From: Xanthomarina spongicola
GTDB taxonomy: Bacteria; Bacteroidota; Bacteroidia; Flavobacteriales; Flavobacteriaceae
Assembly: GCF_003148645.1 (NCBI RefSeq)
Contig: NZ_QGGP01000003.1
Coordinates: 340,322 to 404,321 of the forward strand
DNA: 64,000 bases
Reading direction: 5' to 3'
The translations under genes were made by a program, and so were the position numbers. Positions 44,934-53,048 of the stretch are shown piece by piece. Each line of letters begins with the position of its first letter. Within the stretch, counting starts at the first letter, position 1. The notes under the pieces were generated by a model. The model did no database searches. It saw nothing but the letters and a program-made list of their open reading frames with translations, and was not told where the DNA came from.

Positions 44934-46220
44934 ATGTCAGATAAAGCTAGATTAGAAATTAAAGGCAAAACATATGAATTCCCACTAATTGAAGGAACAG
45001 AAAATGAAGTAGCCATAGATATAAAAAACTTAAGAAGCACAACAGAAGGTGTTATCACTCTCGATCCAGGTTATAAAAATACAGGATCATGTGAAAGTGC
45101 TATTACGTTTCTAGATGGCGAAAAAGGAATTTTAAGATATCGTGGATATTCTATTGAAGAGCTAGCTGATAAGGCTGATTTCTTAGAAGTTGCTTTTTTG
45201 TTAATTTTTGGAGAATTACCTAATAAAGAGCAATTAGAAAAATTTCATACAGATATTAAAGCGCAATCTGTTGTAGATGAGGATATTCGTAAAATTGTAG
45301 ATGCTTTTCCAAAATCGGCTCACCCAATGGGAGTTATTGCATCTCTTACAAGTGCCTTAACTGCTTTTAATCCTTCTTCGGTTAATGTTAATTCTGAAGA
45401 AGATATGTATAAAGCTATTGTAAAGATATTAGGAAAATTTCCAGTATTAGTAGCTTGGACTTTCAGAAAAAAGAATGGTTTACCATTAGATTATGGCGAT
45501 AAAAACTTAGGGTATGTTGAAAACATCTTAAAAATGATGTTTAAATTACCAAACGAAGAATATAAGTTTAATCCAATTGTAATAGACGCTTTAGATAAAT
45601 TGTTAATTCTTCATGCAGACCACGAACAAAATTGTTCAACATCTACAGTAAGAATTGCTGGTTCATCTCATGTTGGTTTATTTGCATCTCTTTCTACAGG
45701 TATTTCTGCACTTTGGGGACCACTTCATGGTGGAGCAAACCAAGCTGTTTTAGAAATGCTTGAAGCTATTAAAGAAGATGGTGGAGATACTAATAAATTT
45801 ATGTCTAAAGCAAAAGATAAAGAAGATCCATTTAGATTAATGGGCTTTGGACATAGAGTTTATAAAAATTTCGACCCAAGAGCTAAGATTATTAAAAAAG
45901 CTGCAGACGAAATTTTAAACGATCTAGGTGTTGAAGATCCAATTTTAAATATAGCAAAGGCTTTAGAACAAGAAGCTTTAATTGATCCATATTTTGTTGA
46001 CAGGAAATTATATCCTAATGTAGATTTCTATTCTGGTATTATTTATAGAGCAATGGGAATACCAACAGATATGTTTACAGTTATGTTTGCTTTAGGTCGC
46101 TTACCAGGTTGGATTGCACAATGGAGAGAAATGCGTTTAAACAATGAACCAATTGGTCGTCCACGTCAAATTTATATTGGCGAAACTTTAAGACCTTTTA
46201 AAACTATTGATAAGCGTTAA
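44934..46220 (+). CDS. gltA: Citrate synthase (type II)
   Basis: 428 residues. It condenses acetyl-CoA and oxaloacetate, the entry step of the TCA cycle. The N-terminal domain has LDPGYKNTGSCESAITFLDGEKGILRYRGYSIEELA. The active-site segments are HADHEQNCSTSTVR, ALWGPLHGGANQAVLEML, GFGHRVYKNFDPRAK and the C-terminal GWIAQWREM. The N-terminal extension marks the hexameric, NADH-sensitive-type family. The -7 region may be TAAATTCG at 44880-44887 (one mismatch to TAnnTTTG), giving a leader of about 40 nt. Confidence 0.97.
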   Translation: MSDKARLEIKGKTYEFPLIEGTENEVAIDIKNLRSTTEGVITLDPGYKNTGSCESAITFLDGEKGILRYRGYSIEELADKADFLEVAFLLIFGELPNKEQLEKFHTDIKAQSVVDEDIRKIVDAFPKSAHPMGVIASLTSALTAFNPSSVNVNSEEDMYKAIVKILGKFPVLVAWTFRKKNGLPLDYGDKNLGYVENILKMMFKLPNEEYKFNPIVIDALDKLLILHADHEQNCSTSTVRIAGSSHVGLFASLSTGISALWGPLHGGANQAVLEMLEAIKEDGGDTNKFMSKAKDKEDPFRLMGFGHRVYKNFDPRAKIIKKAADEILNDLGVEDPILNIAKALEQEALIDPYFVDRKLYPNVDFYSGIIYRAMGIPTDMFTVMFALGRLPGWIAQWREMRLNNEPIGRPRQIYIGETLRPFKTIDKR

Positions 46221-46240
46221 TTATATAATTAAAATTTATT

Positions 46241-46268
46241 AAAGCTTCATTTTTATTAATGAAGCTTT
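46241..46268 (+). terminator. Terminator after gltA
   Basis: An 11-bp stem (AAAGCTTCATT 46241-46251 with AATGAAGCTTT 46258-46268), 6-base loop and a T-run, 20 bases after the stop. Confidence 0.88.
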
Positions 46269-46324
46269 TTTTATACTTTATATTTTTTTAAAGATAAACT
46301 CACTTTAAATAATAAATTATATTT

Positions 46325-46332
46325 TAGGTTTG
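46325..46332 (+). promoter_or_regulatory. Predicted -7 promoter element, almost touching the start codon
   Basis: TAGGTTTG fits TAnnTTTG and is seven bases before the ATG at 46340. With the usual -7 spacing the transcript would start at or within a base or two of the ATG. Confidence 0.55.
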
Positions 46333-46339
46333 TAACACT

Positions 46340-47254
46340 ATGATAAAACTAAACGTAAAAAACGAGACATCTAGATTAAGAGCAGTTGTATTAGGAACAG
46401 CCATAAGTAATGGTCCAACACCAACTGTAGATCAAGCATACGATCCAAAGTCTTTAGAGCATATTAAAGCAGGAACATATCCTATAGAAGCAGATATGGT
46501 TAAGGAGATGGAAGCAGTAGCTAAGGTATTCGAAAAATACAACGTAAAAGTGTATAGACCAGAATTGATTAAAGATTGTAATCAGATTTTTACTCGTGAC
46601 ATAGCTTTTGTAATTGACAATGTTTTTGTGAAAGCAAACATTTTACCTAATCGCGAAGAAGAATTAGAAGCTATTCAATATATAATAGACCAAATAGACC
46701 CAGACAAAGTAGTAAGGCCACCAAAAGAAGTCCATATAGAAGGTGGAGACGTGATGTTATGGAATAGCCATATTTTTATTGGTACTTATAAAGGTAGCGA
46801 TTATAAGAACTACATTACTGCTAGAACAAATATGGCAGGCGTAAAATATATAAAGGATTTGTTTCCAAATAAAATTGTTAAGGAATTTGATTTAGTGAAA
46901 TCTAAAATTGAGCCTAGAGATAATGCTTTACATTTAGATTGCTGTTTTCAGCCTGTTGGAAAAAATAAAGGGATTATTTACAAGAGTGGTTTTAGAGAAG
47001 AAAGCGACTATATGTATTTAGTCGATTTGTTTGGTAAAGAGAATTTGTTTCATATAACTAGAGAAGAAATGTACAATATGAATAGTAATGTGTTTTCAAT
47101 TTCTGAAGATGTAGTTATTTCTGAAAAGAATTTTACCAGATTGAAAACTTGGTTAAGAGAAAACGGAATAACTGTTGAAGAGGTACCTTATGCAGAAATA
47201 GCTAAACAAGAAGGTTTGTTACGTTGTTCTACTTTGCCTCTTATAAGAGACTAA
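46340..47254 (+). CDS. Amidinotransferase-fold hydrolase (arginine deiminase / dimethylarginine dimethylaminohydrolase family)
   Basis: 304 residues in the guanidino-modifying superfamily. The catalytic triad can be traced: Glu134 in HIEGGDVM, His198 in NALHLDCCFQPVG and the nucleophile Cys296 in LLRCSTLPLIRD close to the C-terminus; Asp87 in FTRDIAF binds the guanidinium. Members cleave arginine to citrulline and ammonia, or methylarginines, or transfer amidino groups. Sequence alone does not decide between these. There are no arginine-fermentation partners (arcB, arcC, arcD) nearby, so a stand-alone catabolic role or amino-acid modification is more likely than energy production. Confidence 0.82.
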   Translation: MIKLNVKNETSRLRAVVLGTAISNGPTPTVDQAYDPKSLEHIKAGTYPIEADMVKEMEAVAKVFEKYNVKVYRPELIKDCNQIFTRDIAFVIDNVFVKANILPNREEELEAIQYIIDQIDPDKVVRPPKEVHIEGGDVMLWNSHIFIGTYKGSDYKNYITARTNMAGVKYIKDLFPNKIVKEFDLVKSKIEPRDNALHLDCCFQPVGKNKGIIYKSGFREESDYMYLVDLFGKENLFHITREEMYNMNSNVFSISEDVVISEKNFTRLKTWLRENGITVEEVPYAEIAKQEGLLRCSTLPLIRD

Positions 47255-47279
47255 CTCGGTTAATTTAATAATATAAACT

Positions 47280-47314
47280 AAAAAAGGTCTTCAAAATATT
47301 TGAAGACCTTTTTT
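47280..47314. terminator. Bidirectional terminator between convergent genes
   Basis: A 16-bp stem counting A/T tails (AAAAAAGGTCTTCAAA 47280-47295 with TTTGAAGACCTTTTTT 47299-47314), 3-base loop, with T-runs on both strands. It serves the hydrolase gene on the plus strand and the M28 peptidase gene on the minus strand. Confidence 0.88.
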
Positions 47315-47331
47315 AGTTGAAAATAGTCAGT

Positions 47332-48507
47332 TTATTTTATTATTAATTTTTTTGAAGTTCTTTTATCGCCATTTTCGAAAACAGCTAGATATACACCATC
47401 TTTTAAATGATTTAGATTAATTGAAGCTTGTTGTTTAGAAATTGATTTTTGAAAAACTTGTTTCCCAAGAATATCATACACCATAAAACGTGTAGGTACA
47501 TTCAAAGCTGTATTTATAGCAATATTAACTTGACCTCTTGTTGGGTTTGGATACATACTAATATTAGATTCTAAAGAATAAGACTCTGTGTTTAAGACAT
47601 TAAAATCAACTTCAGCAAAAAACATAGCAGCACCTAAAGATCCTTTGGTCACTTCATATAAATAAGAAGGGTCCATATTTACAAGAAGATCGTTTGGACC
47701 ATGAGCATAAGGTGTTTCGTTAGATTCATATAACCCAGTAATAACCTCATTGTTATCTTCAAAAGGCATATAATCTGAAGCATATGCATAAGATATTTCT
47801 GTGTTTAAATTAGAGTATAATTCTATACAAGTAGCCAATTGACCAGTAACAATATTTGAAGCTGCATTATTGGTGGTAGGAGAATTACTTTGATCTCTTT
47901 CGCAAACAATAGTATTATTTACCATACCATCTACACCACCAACTTCATCTATATTAAAAACCAACTTAATATCTAAATTTTGTGGAATTACAGTATTATC
48001 TACATAATAATTACTACCTACTAATCCATCTTCTTCACCACTAAAATGAATAAATTTAATAGAATATTCCGTTGGTACATTTGCAAGTAATCTAGCTAGC
48101 TCCATAATTAAAACTGTTCCAGAACCATTGTCGTTTGTTCCTGGACCATTAATAGTATCGTAATGCGCATCAATAATTATAAAAGTGTTTGGATATGTAG
48201 TACCAGTTTTTGTTACAATAATGTTATTGCTTGTTCCAGAAGAATAAGTAAACTCTTGTAATTCTATGTTTGTATAACCTAAATTTGAATAACGAGTTGT
48301 AATCCAGTTTTGAGCATTAGTTAGTCTTGTAGAACCAACATTTTTAATGCCAAAATTTTCAAAAGTTATTAAATCGTTAGTAATATTTGTTTGAGATACA
48401 TTGCTAACAACATCTCCATAATAAGTGTTGAACGTTTGGGAAAATGAAGCTGAGCTTATAAAAAAAATAAGAACAAACAAATTGAAGGTAAGGTAATAAT
48501 GTTTCAT
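47332..48507 (-). CDS. Secreted M28-family zinc aminopeptidase with T9SS sorting domain
   Basis: 391 residues. Signal peptide to about residue 23 (SSASFSQ). The M28 catalytic domain has all five metal ligands and the catalytic Glu in order: His115 (DAHYDT), Asp126 (GTNDNGSG), Glu158/Glu159 (SGEEDG), Asp187 (NIDEVGG) and His269 (YAHGPND). From about residue 318 the C-terminal domain MYPNPTRGQVNIAIN to the end VFENGDKRTSKKLIIK is a type A sorting signal. The protein therefore crosses the outer membrane through the type IX system and is anchored or released at the surface, where it should trim peptides. Confidence 0.93.
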   Translation of the reverse strand: MKHYYLTFNLFVLIFFISSASFSQTFNTYYGDVVSNVSQTNITNDLITFENFGIKNVGSTRLTNAQNWITTRYSNLGYTNIELQEFTYSSGTSNNIIVTKTGTTYPNTFIIIDAHYDTINGPGTNDNGSGTVLIMELARLLANVPTEYSIKFIHFSGEEDGLVGSNYYVDNTVIPQNLDIKLVFNIDEVGGVDGMVNNTIVCERDQSNSPTTNNAASNIVTGQLATCIELYSNLNTEISYAYASDYMPFEDNNEVITGLYESNETPYAHGPNDLLVNMDPSYLYEVTKGSLGAAMFFAEVDFNVLNTESYSLESNISMYPNPTRGQVNIAINTALNVPTRFMVYDILGKQVFQKSISKQQASINLNHLKDGVYLAVFENGDKRTSKKLIIK

Positions 48508-48554
48508 TTAATTAGATATAGGGCTGCTAATTTAATAGAAAATAAAAATATCTA

Positions 48555-49082
48555 CTAATATACAACACATATAATAGTAACTGTAGCAGTTTCACCAACT
48601 CTTATAGTGCCAAAATCCTCGCCTATTTTATAATCAAAACGATTAATTTCTATTTCCCCTTCAAAAGTATTTTTTTTAAATGAAAAAGGTATCTCTACAG
48701 TCTTAGTAACTCCATGTATGGTTAAATTGCCAGTTGTTTTATAGCCTTCGCGGGTTTTCGTTACAGAAGTTGATGTAAAACAAATGGTTGGGTACTTATC
48801 TACTTCAAAAAAATCGGCAGAATGCAAATGGTTGTCTCGTTTCTCATTTTTTGTATTGAGGGTCTTTGCGTCAATACAAATATCAAAACTCGAATTTGCT
48901 ACATCAGTTTCACTAAAATTAAAATCACCTTTCATACCTGTAAAATTACCCTTTACTGTAAAAATACCTCCACCAGTTATTTTAAATTTTACTTCAGATT
49001 TATCAGTATTAATAGTTTGTGCTTGTATAAAGCTGAAACATAAAGAACTGATAAATAATATAATGATTTGAATAGTTTTCAT
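48555..49082 (-). CDS. YceI-family periplasmic protein
   Basis: 175 residues. Signal peptide ending near FIQAQ, then a lipocalin-like barrel: SEVKFKITGGGIFTVKGNFTGMKGDFNF, NEKRDNHLHSADFFEVDKYPTICFTSTS and GNLTIHGVTKTVEIPFSF are the family hallmarks. YceI proteins bind isoprenoid-type lipids such as polyprenyl chains, and the gene is often stress-induced. It lies 47 bp upstream of the M28 peptidase gene on the same strand; no promoter could be assigned. Confidence 0.92.
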   Translation of the reverse strand: MKTIQIIILFISSLCFSFIQAQTINTDKSEVKFKITGGGIFTVKGNFTGMKGDFNFSETDVANSSFDICIDAKTLNTKNEKRDNHLHSADFFEVDKYPTICFTSTSVTKTREGYKTTGNLTIHGVTKTVEIPFSFKKNTFEGEIEINRFDYKIGEDFGTIRVGETATVTIICVVY

Positions 49083-49205
49083 AATAGTGTTTTTATAGTA
49101 ATAACCTGTTTCAGATAAAGTTAAAAAAAAGGAACTACATCTCTATAATTAGTTTCTTATATTTTAGTTAAATGTTGATTTTTGGTTTGCTATTGGTTTT
49201 TACTT

Positions 49206-50129
49206 TTAGAAATTGATAATAAAAACTAAAGAAAAAACACTGATAAAGACCCAAAGAATGGTTGAAAATAGAATAGGTTTAAAACCAGTTTCTTTAATAT
49301 CTTTAACACTTAAACTGGCTCCAACTAAAAATAAAGTAATTATAAGTAGTCTTTTAGAAATATCTACCAATCTTAATGAAACCAATTCTGGGATTAAATG
49401 ATAACTATTAATTAGCATGGCTGCAATAAACCCTAAGATAAAATATGGAATTTTAATTTTTTGATTTTTAGACTTAAACAGTGCCATAGCAAAAAAAGAT
49501 AATGGAATAATCCATAATGTTCGAGCCAATTTTACAGTTGTGGCAATTTGCAAAGCTTGATCTCCATATTCTAAAGCAGCTCCAACTACAGAGCTTGTAT
49601 CATGAATAGCTATGGCACACCAAGTTCCAAATTGTGTTTGTGATAGATGAAATAGATGTCCAAGCGAAGGAAAAATTAATAAGGCAATTGAGTTTAGTAG
49701 GAAAACAATACCAATAGCAATACTAATGGTCTTAGGGTTTGCTTTAATTACTGGAGAAATTGCAGCAATGGCACTTCCTCCACAAATAGAAGTGCCAGAG
49801 GTCATTAAAAAACCAAGCTTTTTATCAATTTTTAAAACCTTAATAAGTAGTAACCCAAGACCAATTGTTATAAAAATTGATAAAGCTGTAATTACAAAAC
49901 CTTCTTTACTAGCTTTAATGGTTTCGATTACAGACATACCAAAACCAAGACCAATTATTGAAATTTTTAAAAGTATCTGGATTGCTCTTTTAGACTGTAC
50001 AGGAAACGGATGGCCTAGAACTAATGTAAAAAGAAAACCTAAAATAAGAGCTACAGGACTTGAAATAAAATTTAAAGCAGCTAAAATTATTATAATGATA
50101 TAAACGCTTATTTGACTTATTCGTTTCAT
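49206..50129 (-). CDS. YeiH/UPF0324-family membrane protein (putative sulfate exporter)
   Basis: 307 residues with about ten membrane helices. The family motifs are GLGFGMSVIETIKASKEG, LMTSGTSICGGSAIAAISPVIKA, and FGTWCAIAIHDTSSVVGAALEYG. The YeiH family is annotated as putative sulfate exporters on limited evidence; the transported ion in this organism is unknown. No CysB-like regulator (YeiE in E. coli) is adjacent. It is on the same strand as the S9 peptidase gene, but a terminator at 50246-50270 lies between them. Confidence 0.88.
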   Translation of the reverse strand: MKRISQISVYIIIIILAALNFISSPVALILGFLFTLVLGHPFPVQSKRAIQILLKISIIGLGFGMSVIETIKASKEGFVITALSIFITIGLGLLLIKVLKIDKKLGFLMTSGTSICGGSAIAAISPVIKANPKTISIAIGIVFLLNSIALLIFPSLGHLFHLSQTQFGTWCAIAIHDTSSVVGAALEYGDQALQIATTVKLARTLWIIPLSFFAMALFKSKNQKIKIPYFILGFIAAMLINSYHLIPELVSLRLVDISKRLLIITLFLVGASLSVKDIKETGFKPILFSTILWVFISVFSLVFIINF

Positions 50130-50245
50130 TAGATATTCTTTTTATAACTCTGCTAAATTAGAAATAAGTAATAACTTTCATACAATATCTTTATCTTAAA
50201 TCTAGATTAAACGTAATAGTTGGTTTAATTTTCAAATGAAGAAAA

Positions 50246-50270
50246 AAAGGTTTACATATAGTAAACCTTT
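50246..50270 (-). terminator. Terminator after the S9 peptidase gene
   Basis: A 10-bp stem (AAAGGTTTAC 50246-50255 with GTAAACCTTT 50261-50270), 5-base loop ATATA, followed on the minus strand by a T-run. It is 90 bases downstream of the peptidase stop. Confidence 0.82.
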
Positions 50271-50361
50271 CAAATTTTAAAATCAACTTTAATATTATTT
50301 ACATTTCGTTCTAATTGATTATAAATTTCTTTTTTTAAAAAAGGAAGAATCACAGCGACCT

Positions 50362-52839
50362 TTATGGTTTCTCTACTTCTTTTTCCTCAAGGGTTATAAT
50401 CTCACGATTTTTAACATACTTGTCAAACCAGTTTATTTGTTCCCATAATACATGCTCGATGGATTCCTTTGCTCTGTAACCATGATCTTCAAATGGTAAT
50501 AAGACCAATCTTGCAGTACCTCCTGAACCTCTTACAGCTTCATAAAACACTTCAGACTGAAAAGTTAGTGTGCCAGGATTTGAATCATCATTTCCATGAA
50601 TAATCAATATAGGCTCATTGACTTTGTTGGCAAAGAAAGTTGGAGAGCAGTCGATATAAGATTCGGTAGCTTCAAAAAGTGAACGACGTTCACCTTGAAA
50701 TCCGTATGGTTGATTTGTTTTATTGTAGGAACCACTTCGTGCAATACCTGCAGCAAACAAATCAGAATGTGCTAATAAATTAGCCACCATCAAGCCTCCA
50801 TGGCTATGACCAATAATTCCAATTCTTTCTGGATCTGCTATACCCATTTCCACAGCTTTATTAACTGCAGCTTCGGCATCAGCTACCAATTGTGGAACAA
50901 ATGTATCATATACAGTTTCAGGATCACCAATCATTGGCATTGCAGTATTATCTAATACAGCATATCCTCTCATTAAAAAATATTTGTGTGATGGACCATA
51001 TATTCGCATAAAGCGATTGGAAGACCCTCTAACTTGTCCAGCAGTTTTGCCACCAGAATATTCTAATGGATAAGCATACACAACAGTTGGTAATTTTGTT
51101 CCTTCCTTATATCCTGGAGGCAACAGCAATTGAAAACTTAATTCAATACCATCATTCCTTTGGTATTTAACAATCTTGTTTTCTATCTGTCTTAATTCAG
51201 GACTTGGGTCTTTAAATGTTGTAATTGGATGTTTTGTTATTGCTCTGGTACTTTCTCCAGCATCTGCCGCAATTGTTTCTCCAAATGTTGCTAAATATAA
51301 ATTGGGTACTTCTGTTGTAGATTCAGAACTCATGATGAAGGTGTTGGGAGTAGCAGCAAAGTCAATGAAGTACTCATATTTATCTTTATCACTTCGGAAT
51401 ATTCTTTGTGTTTCTCCAGTTTCAATGTTTCGCTGGTCTACAAAAGGACGATCTCCATCTTCGCTTCCACCATTTCCACGGAAATAAATAGAACCATCTT
51501 CCACTTTAAAAACATATTTACCATTATTCAGTTGAGTGAAAATAGGATAACCAGGATCATTATAGAAATCATTTTCATCTAGATCAAACCATAATTTAGA
51601 TGTGTTTTTGTCAACATCAAGAAGCCAGACATAACGCCATCTTTTCATGCGCTCTCTCTGGTAAACCATTAGCATTCCGTCTTTTTGTCCCCACATGGTT
51701 CCTTGTATACGATGTTCTGCTTTAAATACTTCATTAGGTTTGTTATTAAATGGAGCTTCCCAACTCATAAGCCTGTCTCTGTATTCTACTTCTGCTACTG
51801 GATTACCACCATCCAATGCTTCTGTCCAAAACAAAGTATGTGGTGCTGTAGGTTGCCAAGAAACATTTCTTGGTCCAGTAATAACACCATGTATAGGAAC
51901 TTCGTTAGCAAGAGGTTGGTTAACAACTGTTTTTACTAGTTTCCCATCAAGATTCCATACTTCAGCATCATTTGCAAATCGCCACCAAGCTACTTCATGC
52001 GACCATGGTTTTTTTAATCTTTCTACTAATAAGTAATTTCCATCTGGAGAAATATCTGCAGACATATATGATGCCGATGGTCCAATTACTTTTATTTTTT
52101 TTGTTTTGGTATTATAGATTACTAATTCACATTGTGTGTAGTAACTAAACAATTCATCATCGTATGTTGTTTCAAGAAGGTTTCTTGATTCATAGGTTGA
52201 TCTTGCCGAAGCTCCTGCATCTTCGAGGATCATTGGGCCATTAGGGATAGAAGGTTCTTGTGGAACTGGACCACGATTATGAATTCTTCTAATTAAAATA
52301 TCTTCTTGATTTGGTAGCCATTTCACAGCTTGATCCATAAGTGGATTAAGAATAATGTCTTGTACTTTTTCTACTTTGCCACTAATATCACCTAACCATA
52401 ATTCAACTCGATCTTCAAATGCAACAGACAAAGCAAAACGCTGACCGTCAACTGTCCAGTCCGTTGAAATAACTTCTGCATCTTTCGGAATATTTATGGG
52501 AACCGTTTTGCCATCTTTTACTGTGACTATTCTTGGTGAAGTACCTCCATGTCTTCCATGGTAGTAATTGTTTTTTGGATTGACACGTGTTCCAGCAAGT
52601 TTAAGCATAGGTCCAGCTAATTCTGATAAGCTAGGGTAGTAAATAGGATCTGTAAGAATCATGTGTGTGCTTGGAGGAGACGTGGACGTTCTAGGTAATT
52701 GAGGTGCATAAAGAACTTTAAGGATATCTTCATCTGGAGACTTCCATCCATTGGTATTGTCTTCCTGTGCAAAAGATTCTAAACTGTTTAATAAGCCAAT
52801 GAAAAAGAGAAATGGTAGAATAAAAACTAATTTTTTCAT
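50362..52839 (-). CDS. S9-family prolyl-oligopeptidase-like peptidase, glutamyl endopeptidase type
   Basis: 825 residues. Signal peptide ending at about SFAQ (residue 25). A long beta-propeller-like region (about 30-560) contains FTEALDGG-type and WGQKDGMLMVYQRER segments. The alpha/beta-hydrolase domain has the nucleophile near Ser679 in IIGHSHGGLM, the acid near Asp751 in HGNDDSNPGT and the base near His786 in PFEDHGYRA. The pattern (SPDEDIL, LMSWEAPF, YKEGTKLPTVVYAYP) resembles the plant chloroplast glutamyl endopeptidase and its bacterial relatives. It should degrade peptides in the periplasm or at the surface. The acidic C-terminal tail LEEKEVEKP is not catalytic. Confidence 0.88.
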   Translation of the reverse strand: MKKLVFILPFLFFIGLLNSLESFAQEDNTNGWKSPDEDILKVLYAPQLPRTSTSPPSTHMILTDPIYYPSLSELAGPMLKLAGTRVNPKNNYYHGRHGGTSPRIVTVKDGKTVPINIPKDAEVISTDWTVDGQRFALSVAFEDRVELWLGDISGKVEKVQDIILNPLMDQAVKWLPNQEDILIRRIHNRGPVPQEPSIPNGPMILEDAGASARSTYESRNLLETTYDDELFSYYTQCELVIYNTKTKKIKVIGPSASYMSADISPDGNYLLVERLKKPWSHEVAWWRFANDAEVWNLDGKLVKTVVNQPLANEVPIHGVITGPRNVSWQPTAPHTLFWTEALDGGNPVAEVEYRDRLMSWEAPFNNKPNEVFKAEHRIQGTMWGQKDGMLMVYQRERMKRWRYVWLLDVDKNTSKLWFDLDENDFYNDPGYPIFTQLNNGKYVFKVEDGSIYFRGNGGSEDGDRPFVDQRNIETGETQRIFRSDKDKYEYFIDFAATPNTFIMSSESTTEVPNLYLATFGETIAADAGESTRAITKHPITTFKDPSPELRQIENKIVKYQRNDGIELSFQLLLPPGYKEGTKLPTVVYAYPLEYSGGKTAGQVRGSSNRFMRIYGPSHKYFLMRGYAVLDNTAMPMIGDPETVYDTFVPQLVADAEAAVNKAVEMGIADPERIGIIGHSHGGLMVANLLAHSDLFAAGIARSGSYNKTNQPYGFQGERRSLFEATESYIDCSPTFFANKVNEPILIIHGNDDSNPGTLTFQSEVFYEAVRGSGGTARLVLLPFEDHGYRAKESIEHVLWEQINWFDKYVKNREIITLEEKEVEKP

Positions 52840-52981
52840 ATTTAAGATATTTAGTAATCAATAATAATGTACACTAATATACTTATTATCCATAAATTTT
52901 CTAGATATAACAACTTATTAGTTTTTTAAAAGTGACGAAAAGGTGACAAGTTTTATGATAGCATCTGCTATCATGTAAAAC

Positions 52982-53015
52982 AAAAAAGGATTTACAGTTA
53001 AGTAAATCCTTTTTT
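52982..53015 (-). terminator. Terminator after lysS
   Basis: A 14-bp stem including A/T tails (AAAAAAGGATTTAC 52982-52995 with GTAAATCCTTTTTT 53002-53015), 6-base loop, T-run on both strands; 34 bases after the lysS stop. Confidence 0.88.
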
Positions 53016-53025
53016 GATTTATGAG

Positions 53026-53045
53026 GTTCCTGACTTTGCAGGAAT
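53026..53045 (-). repeat. Dispersed 20-bp palindromic repeat, copy 3
   Basis: On the plus strand GTTCCTGACTTTGCAGGAAT; it matches the reverse complement of the inferred ancestral palindrome at 17 of 20 positions. TTCCTG (53027-53032) pairs with CAGGAA (53039-53044). It is directly after the lysS stop codon, between it and the terminator, the same gene-end position as copy 1 after mpl. Confidence 0.65.
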
Positions 53046-53048
53046 TAT

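Noticed and set aside
49726..50103. 125-codon plus-strand frame opposite the YeiH gene
   Set aside because: Its composition mirrors the complementary codons of membrane helices; the minus-strand frame has clear family motifs.
51695..52036. 113-codon plus-strand frame opposite the S9 peptidase gene
   Set aside because: Shadow of the long minus-strand peptidase; Cys/Ser-rich composition and no known motif.
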